From Actinomadura graeca (GTDB taxonomy: Bacteria; Actinomycetota; Actinomycetes; Streptosporangiales; Streptosporangiaceae): a DNA stretch of 64,000 nt. The DNA lies in contig NZ_CP059572.1 in the NCBI RefSeq assembly GCF_019175365.1, positions 7,998,001 to 8,062,000 on the forward strand, given 5' to 3'. Shown piece after piece: positions 54,650-63,192 of this stretch (positions are counted from its first letter, which is position 1; the number at the start of each line of letters is the position of its first letter). The position numbers and the translations under genes are program-made. The notes below the pieces were generated by a model. It made no database searches, had not been told where the DNA came from, and saw nothing but the letters and a program-made list of their open reading frames with translations.

Positions 54650-56290
54650 ATGAACGCAGCTCGGAAGCGGCGCACGCCGGGAGTCACCTTCGCCGCGCTG
54701 GCAGGCGTCGCGGCGATCGGGATCGCGGGCGCCGCCACGCCGGCCGTCCCGGCGGCCGCCGAAGACGGCGCGCTGGTGGTCACCGGCGACGGCCCGGTGC
54801 GGGGCAACGCAGGCGCGGACCACCGGGAGTTCCTCGGCATCCCGTACGCCGCGCCGCCCGTCCGGTGGGGTTCGCCCCAGCCGGCGAAGCCCTGGAAGGA
54901 GCCCCGGGACGCGACGAAGCCGGGCAGCGCCTGCGCCCAGAACGCGGGCTTCTTCGGGGAGAAGGCCAGCGACGGCGAGGACTGTCTCTTCCTGAACGTG
55001 ACCACGCCCCGGCGTCCCGCGAACGGCACGCGGCGGCCGGTGATGGTCTGGATCCACGGCAGCGGATTCCGGAACGGCTCCGGTGCCCTGTACAGGCCGA
55101 GGGACATGGCGGTCCGCGGGGACGTCGTCGTCGTGACGGTGAACTACAGGCTGGGGCTCTTCGGGTTCCTCGACCACCCGTCCCTGGACGGCGGCCCGGC
55201 GCGGAACCGCTCGGGGAACTTCGGCCTGGAGGACCAGCAGGCGGCGCTGCGCTGGGTGCGGGCCAACGCCCGCGCGTTCGGCGGCGACCCCGGCAACGTC
55301 ACGGTCTTCGGGGAGTCGGCGGGCGGGGTCAGCACGTGCTCGCAGCTCACCGCCCCGGGCGCCCGGGGCCTGTTCCAGCGGGCGATCGTCCAGAGCGGGC
55401 CGTGCACGGTCGCGAACTGGCCCGACTTCGACGGCACGCCCGACCCGGCCGGAAGCTGGCTGCCGCGGCCGAGGCGCCTCGCCGAGCGCCAGGGCCTGAC
55501 GGTGGCCGCCAGGCTCGGCTGCGCCGATCCCGCGACGGCCGCGGCGTGCCTGCGCGCGCTGCCGACCTCGACGCTGCTCAAGGAGTCGGAGTACGGGTTC
55601 GCGCCGGTCTACGGGGGCGGGGGCGTGCTCCCGCGCTCGCCCAAGGAGGCCCTGGCCCGGGGCGCGTTCTCGAAGGTGCCGGTCATGCACGGCATGACCC
55701 GCGACGAGCACCGCACGTTCGAGGCCGCGCAGCAGCTGATGGGCGTCCCGCCGATGAAGGACGAGGCGGAGTACGCCGCGCGTGTGCGCACCTACGTCGG
55801 GGCGGGCAAGGCGCCCAAGGTGCTGGCCCGGTACCCGCTCCGGGACTACCGCTCCCCGAGCGAGGCGTGGTCCGCCCTCGTCACCGACGCGACGTTCGCC
55901 CGTTCCGTCACCGACGTCACCCGGTCCATCAGGGGACGGGTCCCCGTCTACGCCTACGAGTTCGCCGACGCCGGGGCTCCGTGGGTGAAAGGTGTGGAGA
56001 CGCCCGGTTTCCCGACCGGCGCCTTCCACGCCGCCGAGTTGCAGTACCAGTTCGACACCGACTACTTCGACCGGAGCCGGCTGAGCGCCGTTCAGCGGCG
56101 CCTCGCCGACCAGATGACGGACTATTGGACGCGGTTCGCCCGCACCGGGGACCCCAACGGCCCGGGCTCGCCGACGTGGCGTGAAGGCGGGAACCCCGCT
56201 CAGGTGCTGGCACCCGGCAAGGGCGGCATCCGGCACGTGGACTTCGCGGACGAGCACCACTACGCCTTCTGGAACGCCCTCTACCGATGA
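54650..56290 (+). CDS. Secreted type-B carboxylesterase
   Basis: 546 residues with a signal peptide (FAALAGVAAIGIAGAATPA). The alpha/beta hydrolase core has EDCLFLNV, MVWIHGSGF (oxyanion hole), NYRLGLFGF, and nucleophile Ser223 in FGESAGG. His in GAFHAAELQYQF completes the triad with an acidic residue near MTRDEHRTF. It hydrolyses carboxylic esters outside the cell. Upstream is a 20-bp palindrome that may regulate it; a strong hairpin follows. Confidence 0.92.
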   Translation: MNAARKRRTPGVTFAALAGVAAIGIAGAATPAVPAAAEDGALVVTGDGPVRGNAGADHREFLGIPYAAPPVRWGSPQPAKPWKEPRDATKPGSACAQNAGFFGEKASDGEDCLFLNVTTPRRPANGTRRPVMVWIHGSGFRNGSGALYRPRDMAVRGDVVVVTVNYRLGLFGFLDHPSLDGGPARNRSGNFGLEDQQAALRWVRANARAFGGDPGNVTVFGESAGGVSTCSQLTAPGARGLFQRAIVQSGPCTVANWPDFDGTPDPAGSWLPRPRRLAERQGLTVAARLGCADPATAAACLRALPTSTLLKESEYGFAPVYGGGGVLPRSPKEALARGAFSKVPVMHGMTRDEHRTFEAAQQLMGVPPMKDEAEYAARVRTYVGAGKAPKVLARYPLRDYRSPSEAWSALVTDATFARSVTDVTRSIRGRVPVYAYEFADAGAPWVKGVETPGFPTGAFHAAELQYQFDTDYFDRSRLSAVQRRLADQMTDYWTRFARTGDPNGPGSPTWREGGNPAQVLAPGKGGIRHVDFADEHHYAFWNALYR

Positions 56291-56295
56291 CGTCC

Positions 56296-56334
56296 GCCGC
56301 GGCGCCCGGGCTGTTCACGCCCGGGCGCCGCGGC
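56296..56334. terminator. Bidirectional hairpin between esterase and DHA2 genes
   Basis: Perfect 16-bp stem (56296-56311 and 56319-56334) with a 7-nt loop between convergent genes. Confidence 0.85.
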
Positions 56335-56369
56335 CTCGTCTGCGGCATCGTCCCGCCGGTCCGCGGGGG

Positions 56370-57923
56370 TCAGCGAGCCGGTTCGAGGTTCAGCCCGGTC
56401 GCCTCGTCCTCGCCGGCGCCGGGCGATGAGGGGGCCGGGCCGCTGCCGCCTGCCGACCCCGCCCGCTTCGGCAGGAGGAAGGCGATCCCGACCATGACGG
56501 CGGACAGCAGGGTGGCGACGGCGAACGCCAGCCGCATCCCGTCGAGCTGGGCGAGGGTCTCGGTGACACCGTCGGCGATCCGGGCCTCGGCCCGGCCGGT
56601 CATCACGGTCACCACCAGGGCCGTCCCGAGCGCCGCGGCGACCTGCTGGAGGGTGCCCAGCATCGAGCTGCCGTGGGAGTACAGGGGCGCGGGCAGGGCC
56701 CCGAGGCCGAGCGTGAACACCGGCGTGAACGTCGTGGCCAGCGCGACCATGAGCAGCGCGTGCAGGCCGAGGATCTGCCAGTAGGGCATCGTCGCCGAGA
56801 CCTGGGTGAAGCCGAGCAGGGCCAGGGCGATGCCGACGGACCCGGGGATGACCAGCCTCCGCCCGCCGAAGCGGTCGAAGAGGCGTCCGACGGTCGGGCC
56901 GAGCAGCCCCATCGCCAGGCCGCCGGGCATCACCAGCAGCCCGGTCTGCAGCGGGCTGAGGCCCCGCAGGTTCTGCAGGTAGATCGGCAGCAGCATCATC
57001 GAGCCGAGCATCGCGATGAACCCGAGCGACATCAGCAGCAGGGAGAGGGCGTAGGTGGTGTGCCGGAGGATGCGCAGGTCCAGCAGGGGGGTGCCGCGGC
57101 GCTGCAGCCGGAGCTGGCGGAGCACGAACACCCCGATCGCGGCCAGGCCCGTGAAGACGATCGCCGTGGGCGCCGCCGTCCCGTCCCCGCCGAACCGGCT
57201 CAGCCCGTACACCAGGGAACCGAACCCGGCGGCCGCGGCCACGACGCTGAACCAGTCGATGGTGCCGGCGTGCGGCTCCCCGACGTTCTCCAGCCGCGCC
57301 AGCCCCCGCCAGGTGATCAGGGCCGCGATCGGCAGCACCGCCGCGAACAGCAGCCGCCACGAGCCGAGCTGCAGGATCAGGCCCGACACCGCCGGGCCCA
57401 TCGCCGGCGCGACCGAGATCGCCATGGTCACGTTGCCCATCACCCTGCCCCGGTCCTCCTCCGGGACGACCGTCATCAGCGTCGTCATCAGCAACGGCAT
57501 CATCACCGCGGTCCCGGCCGCCTGGACGATCCGCGCGAGCAGCAGCACCTCGAAGACCGGCGCGGCGGCGGCCAGCGCCGTCCCGGTGAGGAAGACGACC
57601 ATGGAGGTGGCGTAGGCCCCGCGCGTGCTGACGCGCTGGAGGAACCAGCCGGTCACCGGGATCACCGCCGCCATCGTCAGCATGAACGCGGTCGAGAGCC
57701 ACTGCGCCGCCTGCTCGGTGACGTCCAGGTCCGACATCAGCCGCGGGATCGCGTTGATCATGATCGTCTCGTTGAGGATGACCACGAACGTGGCGAGCAC
57801 CAGCAACCGGACCACGGCGGGCGTCGTGCGGGACCGGGGGCGTCCGCCGTCCGCGGCCTGGCGGCGCGCGCGGGCCTTCAGGCCGCCGCGCGGCTCGTCT
57901 GCGGGTTCATGTGTGGAGGTCAT
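56370..57923 (-). CDS. DHA2-family MFS drug efflux transporter
   Basis: 517 residues with 14 hydrophobic segments after a 35-residue charged N-terminus. VVILNETIMINAIPRLMSDL is the usual first-helix motif of the EmrB/QacA group, QWLSTAFMLTMAAVIPVTGW the second, and GPAVSGLILQLGSWRLLF corresponds to motif C. It likely exports drugs or lipophilic cations with protons. No regulator gene is adjacent on the same strand. Confidence 0.92.
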   Translation of the reverse strand: MTSTHEPADEPRGGLKARARRQAADGGRPRSRTTPAVVRLLVLATFVVILNETIMINAIPRLMSDLDVTEQAAQWLSTAFMLTMAAVIPVTGWFLQRVSTRGAYATSMVVFLTGTALAAAAPVFEVLLLARIVQAAGTAVMMPLLMTTLMTVVPEEDRGRVMGNVTMAISVAPAMGPAVSGLILQLGSWRLLFAAVLPIAALITWRGLARLENVGEPHAGTIDWFSVVAAAAGFGSLVYGLSRFGGDGTAAPTAIVFTGLAAIGVFVLRQLRLQRRGTPLLDLRILRHTTYALSLLLMSLGFIAMLGSMMLLPIYLQNLRGLSPLQTGLLVMPGGLAMGLLGPTVGRLFDRFGGRRLVIPGSVGIALALLGFTQVSATMPYWQILGLHALLMVALATTFTPVFTLGLGALPAPLYSHGSSMLGTLQQVAAALGTALVVTVMTGRAEARIADGVTETLAQLDGMRLAFAVATLLSAVMVGIAFLLPKRAGSAGGSGPAPSSPGAGEDEATGLNLEPAR

Positions 57924-58028
57924 GCCGGAAGAGACCCGGGGCGACGCGAAAACTCATCGGCCGGAGCAGAAAATCCGTCCCGGCTCTCATGAAAGGCGTG
58001 CTCGGAGGCTCCTCGGTCCGGCCGGACG

Positions 58029-58070
58029 GCGCGGCCCCGGGCTCCGGCGACGCGGAACCCGGGGCCGCGC
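58029..58070 (-). terminator. Hairpin after CHAP amidase gene
   Basis: Perfect 13-bp stem (58029-58041 and 58058-58070), 7 bp beyond the CHAP stop codon on the minus strand. Confidence 0.75.
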
Positions 58071-58076
58071 GCGGTC

Positions 58077-58583
58077 TCAGCGGGCGATGTGAATGAAGTT
58101 CTCCACCTCCCGGACCCTGATCTCCCGCTGCCCATACCGGTGCGTCCCGCGCCGGTTGTACTCCTCCACCAGCACCGTGCCGCCGCTGGAGCGGGCGACA
58201 TAGGCGACGTGGCCGAACCTGCCGCTGTTCCACTGGGCGATCGAGCCCACCGTGGGGTTCTTGTCGACCCTGATCCGCGCGCGTCGTGCGGCGTCGTCCC
58301 AGTTGCTGGCGTTGCTCCAGCGCACCCCCTTGTAGTTGTTGTTGAAGCGGACGCCGCGCTGGTTCAGCCGCCACGCGGCGAACGACGTGCATTCCCGCTG
58401 GAAGAAGTTCCAGCGGTCCGGCTTGTCCCAGTCGCCGTTGCGGTAGGGGTAATCATCACCGGCCTTCAGGACCGGGCCGCCCGCGGCGGGCGGCGCGGGT
58501 TCGGCGGCCACGGCCGTCGCCAGGGGGACGGCAGGCGCCGTCCACAGCGCGATCACGGATGCCAGCAGTGCGGTCTTCCTCAC
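58077..58583 (-). CDS. Secreted CHAP-domain amidase/peptidase
   Basis: 168 residues from GTG 58583, chosen because GGAAGGGG precedes it and it puts the signal peptide (RKTALLASVIALWTAP) at the N-terminus; an upstream ATG at 58646 is less likely. The CHAP domain has Cys65 in QRECTSFAAW and His125 in GRFGHVAYV. Such enzymes cleave peptidoglycan cross-bridges or stem peptides. No other domain is attached, so wall targeting must come from the domain itself. Confidence 0.88.
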   Translation of the reverse strand: MRKTALLASVIALWTAPAVPLATAVAAEPAPPAAGGPVLKAGDDYPYRNGDWDKPDRWNFFQRECTSFAAWRLNQRGVRFNNNYKGVRWSNASNWDDAARRARIRVDKNPTVGSIAQWNSGRFGHVAYVARSSGGTVLVEEYNRRGTHRYGQREIRVREVENFIHIAR

Positions 58584-58784
58584 GAGACCCCTTCCGGTCG
58601 AGGTACGGACGCTCAGGAGTCTGGCTGCGCGGAGGAGTTCCATCACGCAAAGTGACCGATTGTTTGCACTTGGTGTTGCCGCAGGTTGACCGGTTCAGGC
58701 GCCCGGCCGGAGATCGGGGACGAAGGAACCGGAGTGGGTACCAGACGCGTAGGCAGTCACGAGGACGCGGGGGAGCCGCCGACC

Positions 58785-59576
58785 ATGGACCCACAGCACC
58801 AGATCGACACGACGGTGCCGCACTCCGCACGGATCTGGAACTTCTTCCTGGGTGGAACCGACAACTACCCCGTCGACCGGGCGGCCGGAGAGCAGGTCCT
58901 CACGGCCTTTCCCGGCATGGTCGACATGGCCCGCCAGTCCCGGCGGATGCTCACCAGGGTGGTGCGGTACCTGACGGGCATAGCGGGTATGCGGCAGTTC
59001 CTGGACATCGGCACCGGGCTCCCCACCATGGACAACACCCACGAGGTCGCGCAGCGGCTGGCGCCGGGGTCGCGGGTCGTCTACGTCGACAACGACCCGA
59101 TGGTCGGAGCGCATGCCAGGGCGCTGCTGACCAGCACCCCGGAGGGCGCCACCGACTTCCTCGAAGCGGACGTGCGCGACCCCGGGGCCATCCTGGCCCG
59201 GGCCGGCCGTACGCTCGACCTCGACCGTCCCGTCGCGCTGATGCTCATGGGGATCCTCGGGCTGATCGGCGACGACGACCAGGCGCGCGCGGTCGTGGCG
59301 CGGCTCCTGGAGGCGCTGCCGCCGGGCAGTCACCTCGCCCTCTACGACGGCACCGACACCGACCCCGCGTACACCGCGGCCATCAGTGCCCACAACGCCC
59401 GTCCCGGCGTCGTCCCCTATACCCCGCGCGGCCAGGAGCGGATCGCCGCCTTCTTCGCCGGCACCGACCTGGTGGAACCCGGTGTCGTCCCGGTCACCCG
59501 GTGGCGGCCCGATCCCGGCCCGGAGGAGGCGGTTCCCGAGGTCGCCTGCGCCGGAGGCGTCGGCCGCAAGCCCTGA
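58785..59576 (+). CDS. SAM-dependent methyltransferase (DUF574 family)
   Basis: 263 residues. SARIWNFFLGGTDNYPVDR is the conserved start of this actinomycete family, and FLDIGTGLPTMDNTHEVAQ binds SAM with VVYVDNDPMV after it. Substrate unknown; many copies occur per actinomycete genome, often linked to conservon-type signalling genes. The start has GGGGGAG before it. The 201-bp gap to the CHAP gene holds promoters for both directions. Confidence 0.9.
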   Translation: MDPQHQIDTTVPHSARIWNFFLGGTDNYPVDRAAGEQVLTAFPGMVDMARQSRRMLTRVVRYLTGIAGMRQFLDIGTGLPTMDNTHEVAQRLAPGSRVVYVDNDPMVGAHARALLTSTPEGATDFLEADVRDPGAILARAGRTLDLDRPVALMLMGILGLIGDDDQARAVVARLLEALPPGSHLALYDGTDTDPAYTAAISAHNARPGVVPYTPRGQERIAAFFAGTDLVEPGVVPVTRWRPDPGPEEAVPEVACAGGVGRKP

Positions 59577-59595
59577 GGCCCGGCGCCCGCGCGCG

Positions 59596-60222
59596 TCATC
59601 CGTTCCCCGGAAGGGGCAGCCGGACGGCGGGCGGCAGCGGCGCGGGGACCGGCTCCGCGTGGAACGACTGGATCATCAGCGCCGCGAAACGGCGGGAGGC
59701 CGCGACCCGCGTCCCGCGCGACTCGGCGCGGATGCCCTCGTTCGCCATCAGCGCCAGCACGACGTCCTCCAGCACGACGTCCTTCCGCAGCCCGCCGGCC
59801 TCCTTCGCGCGCCGCATGAGCTCGACCAGCCCCCGCAGCGTGCGGTCGCGGTGCTCGGCGAGGTCGAACACCCGGGGATACTGCGAGAGGAGGGCGCGCG
59901 CGAAGCCCCGGTCGAGGGCGTGCGCCTCCATCAGCCTCTCGACGACCAGGCGGAACCCCCGCCACGGATCGGCCGTGGCGAGGCCCTCGTCGACGATCGT
60001 GATGCACAGGGCCATCTGCTCGGCGAAGGCGGCCGCGAGCAGCGCCTCCTTGGTCGGGAAGCGCCGGTAGACCGTGGCCGCGCCGACCTGGGCGCGCCGG
60101 GCGATCTCCCGGATCGGCACGTCGAGCCCCTCGGCGGCGAAGGCCTCGCGGGCCACGTCGAGGATGCGGTCCCGGTTGTCCCGGGCGTCCGAGCGCAGCT
60201 TCCGAGCGACTTGGGCCGTCAC
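59596..60222 (-). CDS. TetR-family regulator
   Basis: 208 residues from GTG 60222 (GTG 60231 and TTG 60240 are alternatives). The N-terminal HTH is REIARRAQVGAATVYRRFPTKEALL. The ligand domain is of the SbtR-like C-terminal type. It is divergent from the quinone oxidoreductase gene with about 50 bp between, and so very likely represses it and itself. Confidence 0.9.
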   Translation of the reverse strand: MTAQVARKLRSDARDNRDRILDVAREAFAAEGLDVPIREIARRAQVGAATVYRRFPTKEALLAAAFAEQMALCITIVDEGLATADPWRGFRLVVERLMEAHALDRGFARALLSQYPRVFDLAEHRDRTLRGLVELMRRAKEAGGLRKDVVLEDVVLALMANEGIRAESRGTRVAASRRFAALMIQSFHAEPVPAPLPPAVRLPLPGNG

Positions 60223-60272
60223 CGCTCTCACTTTAGCCAAGCGGACGGGGTGTTCCGTTACGGTCCGGGGGT

Positions 60273-61214
60273 ATGAGAGCCGTTCAGTTTTCCGAGTACG
60301 GACCGGCCCGCGTCCTGCACGTCGCGGAGGTCGAGGAGCCGCATGCCGGACCGGGGGAGATCCGCGTCGCCGTCCGGGCGTCGGGGGTCTCGCCGGGGGA
60401 GACCTACATCCGCTCCGGGGCGTTCCGCGACGTGGTGACCACGACGCTCCCGTACCGCACGGGCTTCGACGCGGCGGGCGTGGTGGACGAGGTCGGCGAC
60501 GGCGTCACCCGCACCGGGATCGGCGACGAGGTGTTCGGCATGACCGGCATGACCGTGCGCGGCGCGAACGCCGATCACGCGGTCCTGTCCATCTGGGCGC
60601 CGAAACCGGCCGCGTGGAGCTGGGAGGAGGCGGGCGGCGCCGAGACCGCCACCCGGGTCCTCGACCGGCTCGGGGTCGGCGCCGGGCACACCGTGCTGAT
60701 CCAGGGGGCGGCCGGAGGGGTGGGCACGATCGCCGTCCAGCTCGCGGCCGCCCGCGGTGCCACCGTCATCGGCACGGCGAGCGAGCACAACCATGACCTC
60801 CTCCGCTCGCTCGGAGCGCGGCCGACGACGTACGGGACGGGGCTCGCCGGACGGGTCCGCGCGCTGGCACCCGCCGGGGTGGACGCGGTGTTCGACTGCG
60901 CCGGGGGAGCGCTGCCCGACCTCGTCGCCATCGCGGGCGACCCGGCGCGCGTGGTGACGATCGCTCCCGACTTCACCGCGGCCGCCCACGGCGTGCACCT
61001 GTCGCACGGGGCCCCGGCCGGTGAGACGGGCGAGGCCCTCGTGACCGACGCCGATCCGCTGGCGGCCCACGGCCTCGCCATCGCGGCCGACCTCGCCGGC
61101 CGGGGACGGCTCCGGATCCCGGTCGCGGCGGTGTTCCCCCTCGCCGAGGCCGCGTCCGCGCATGAGCTGAGCGAGAGCCGCCATGCCCGCGGGAAAATCG
61201 TCTTGATGGGCTGA
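60273..61214 (+). CDS. NADPH:quinone oxidoreductase-like (zinc-less MDR)
   Basis: 313 residues. MRAVQFSEYGPARVLHVAEV begins the GroES-like half, and GAAGGVGTIAVQLAAARGA binds NADPH. The structural zinc cysteines are absent, as in quinone reductases. It reduces quinones or enones, presumably in detoxification. It is divergent from the TetR gene that probably controls it. Confidence 0.9.
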   Translation: MRAVQFSEYGPARVLHVAEVEEPHAGPGEIRVAVRASGVSPGETYIRSGAFRDVVTTTLPYRTGFDAAGVVDEVGDGVTRTGIGDEVFGMTGMTVRGANADHAVLSIWAPKPAAWSWEEAGGAETATRVLDRLGVGAGHTVLIQGAAGGVGTIAVQLAAARGATVIGTASEHNHDLLRSLGARPTTYGTGLAGRVRALAPAGVDAVFDCAGGALPDLVAIAGDPARVVTIAPDFTAAAHGVHLSHGAPAGETGEALVTDADPLAAHGLAIAADLAGRGRLRIPVAAVFPLAEAASAHELSESRHARGKIVLMG

Positions 61215-61327
61215 AGCGCCCCTCCCGCGTCTTCTATCGCGATGCCGAGATCGACTATGCGATAGCGGCGAAACTCGAAAAAGGGCTGAGGAATTGTTTC
61301 CCGAGGGGTGCTTCGATCAAAGAAACA

Positions 61328-61338
61328 TGATCTTGAAG
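61328..61338 (+). promoter_or_regulatory. TGATCTTGAAG element before S1 protease gene
   Basis: Identical to one arm of the inverted repeat at 51676-51687 and, without the first base, to 14135-14144. It lies in the 244-bp upstream region, which is otherwise free of genes. Confidence 0.4.
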
Positions 61339-61458
61339 AGCGGTCTTCTAAGGGAAGAGAATCAAGTCTGAAAAACTGGTGCGTGCTGGAAGGACTCCGG
61401 AAGCCGGTCGCCGGTCTATTTTGACGAGGCTTTGTGCATACCGGCAAAGGAGCTGTGC

Positions 61459-62160
61459 ATGCCCCCCCGTCGCGCCATGACCCTGGCAGGTGCCACCCTG
61501 GCACTGCTGTTCGGGACGGCCCTGCCGTCCACGGCGGAACCGCCCCGCCCCCCGTCCGCCGACCTCCGGGCCCCCATCATCGGCGGCTATCTCGTCACCG
61601 ACGCCCCGTGGGCCGTATCGATCAACAAGGGCGGGGCGTTCACCTGCTCCGGCACCATCATCGCGCCGACGTGGGTCCTCACGGCGGCGCACTGCGTCGG
61701 CAGCGGCCTGACGGTGAACGTCGGCAGCGTCTACCGGTCGCGCGCCACCACGATCAACGTCAGCGACTACCAGGTGGCGCCGAAGGGCGACCTGGCCCTG
61801 GTGCATCTCGCCAGCCCCCACGAGACCACCTACTCGCAGCTCGCCGACGCCGATCCGCCCGTCGACGCGACCAACCAGATCTGCGGGTGGGGCAAGACCA
61901 GCTACAACGGCCCGTTCTCGGACCAGCTCAAGTGCGCCGACGTGAAAGTGACGTCCACCACCTGCTACGACCACCGCTACGGCCCGGCGATCTGCAGCAC
62001 CAAGATCAACGGTGCCGCCTGGAGCGGTGACTCGGGCGGCCCGCAGCGGTACAACGACAAGCAGGTCGCCGTCGCGTCCACCGCCGACGGCAAGTCGGAG
62101 CAGACGTACGGGAGCGTGGCCCCCAGCCGCGCCTGGATCCGCACCATCGCCGGCGTCTGA
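61459..62160 (+). CDS. Secreted S1 (chymotrypsin-fold) serine protease
   Basis: 233 residues with a signal peptide (AGATLALLFGTALPSTA) and a short propeptide ending before IIGG. Triad: His78 (LTAAHC), Asp111 (KGDLALV), Ser192 (SGDSGGP). The residue six before Ser, which sets S1 specificity, is Ala186 rather than Asp, so trypsin-like cleavage after Arg/Lys is not expected; small or apolar side chains fit better. AAAGGAG precedes the ATG. A TGATCTTGAAG element lies 131 bp upstream. Confidence 0.92.
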   Translation: MPPRRAMTLAGATLALLFGTALPSTAEPPRPPSADLRAPIIGGYLVTDAPWAVSINKGGAFTCSGTIIAPTWVLTAAHCVGSGLTVNVGSVYRSRATTINVSDYQVAPKGDLALVHLASPHETTYSQLADADPPVDATNQICGWGKTSYNGPFSDQLKCADVKVTSTTCYDHRYGPAICSTKINGAAWSGDSGGPQRYNDKQVAVASTADGKSEQTYGSVAPSRAWIRTIAGV

Positions 62161-62164
62161 CATC

Positions 62165-62208
62165 CCCCGGACCGCCCGGCCGGATCTTCCCGGCCGGGCG
62201 TTCCGGGG
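62165..62208. terminator. Long two-part hairpin between convergent genes
   Basis: Inner 11-bp stem (62173-62183 and 62190-62200) and outer 7-bp stem (62165-62171 and 62202-62208), starting four bases after the protease stop. Confidence 0.85.
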
Positions 62209-62220
62209 ACCACGCGCCTC

Positions 62221-63189
62221 TCAGGCCGTGAGGACGATCTTGCCGATCATCTCCCCGGCGTGCAGCGCCGCCAGCCCCTTGGCGGCCTCGGCCAGGGGGA
62301 GCGTGCGGTCGATCGTGGGACGCAGGCCGGTGTGGACCAGCAGGGACATCAGGTCCTCCAGCTCCTGCCTGCTGCCCATGGTGGAGCCCACCACCTCCAG
62401 CTGCAGGAAGAACAGCCGGTTCAGCTCGGCCGGAGGCGCCGCACCCGTGGTGGCGCCGGAGACCACCAGCCGCCCGCCGGGACGCAGCGCCCTCATCGAG
62501 TGCGCCCACGTCGCCTCGCCCACGGTCTCCATGACCGCGTCGACGCGCCCGGGCAGCCGCGCGCCGGGCTCGAACGCCTCATGCGCACCGAGCCGCAGCG
62601 CCGCGGCGCGCTTGGCCTCGGTGCGCGCGGTGGCCCACACCCGCAGGCCCGCCGCGCGCCCCAGCGCGATCGCGGCGCCGGCCACGCCGCCGGACGCGCC
62701 CTGGACGAGCACGGTCTGGCCCGGTCGCGCCCCGGCCTTCGCGAAGAGCATGCGGTAGGCGGTCAGCCACGCCGTCGGCAGGCAGGCGGCGTCCTCGAAG
62801 GACAGTTCGGGCGGCTTGGCCACCACGTTGCGCGCGGGCACGCTCACGTACTGCGCGAGCGTGCCCTGGTGCTTCTCGCTCAGCAGCGTGCGGGCCGGGT
62901 CGAGCGTCTCGTCCCCCGTCCAGCCGGGGCCGGCGACGACCGCGTGCACGACGACGTCCTCGCCCGTCGCCGTGTCCACCCCGGCCGCGTCACAGCCGAG
63001 GATCATCGGGAAGCGGCCGGGGGCGATGCCGACGCCGCGCAGCGTCCACAGGTCGTGGTGGTTGAGGCCGGCGGCGCGCACCGCCACCGTGGTCCACCCG
63101 TCGGCGGGCACGGGATCGGGGCGCTCTCCCACCTCCAGCGCCGAGAGCGGGTCGTCCGGGTCGGGTGCGGTCGCGTAGGCGGCGAGCAA
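62221..63189 (-). CDS. Zinc-binding-type alcohol dehydrogenase/quinone oxidoreductase (MDR)
   Basis: 322 residues starting at TTG, three bases after the stop of the CoA-transferase gene; no ATG or GTG is available before the conserved region. GLNHHDLWTLRG and GCDAAGV form the catalytic half, and VQGASGGVAGAAIALGRAAG binds NADP. Cysteines for structural zinc are missing. It is probably co-transcribed with the CoA-transferase, so an enoyl- or acyl-related reduction is possible. Confidence 0.87.
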   Translation of the reverse strand: MLAAYATAPDPDDPLSALEVGERPDPVPADGWTTVAVRAAGLNHHDLWTLRGVGIAPGRFPMILGCDAAGVDTATGEDVVVHAVVAGPGWTGDETLDPARTLLSEKHQGTLAQYVSVPARNVVAKPPELSFEDAACLPTAWLTAYRMLFAKAGARPGQTVLVQGASGGVAGAAIALGRAAGLRVWATARTEAKRAAALRLGAHEAFEPGARLPGRVDAVMETVGEATWAHSMRALRPGGRLVVSGATTGAAPPAELNRLFFLQLEVVGSTMGSRQELEDLMSLLVHTGLRPTIDRTLPLAEAAKGLAALHAGEMIGKIVLTA

Positions 63190-63192
63190 CGG

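Noticed and set aside
58584..58784. c-di-AMP (ydaO-type) riboswitch before the CHAP gene
   Set aside because: Such elements often precede wall hydrolase genes in actinomycetes, but the conserved motifs are not visible here.
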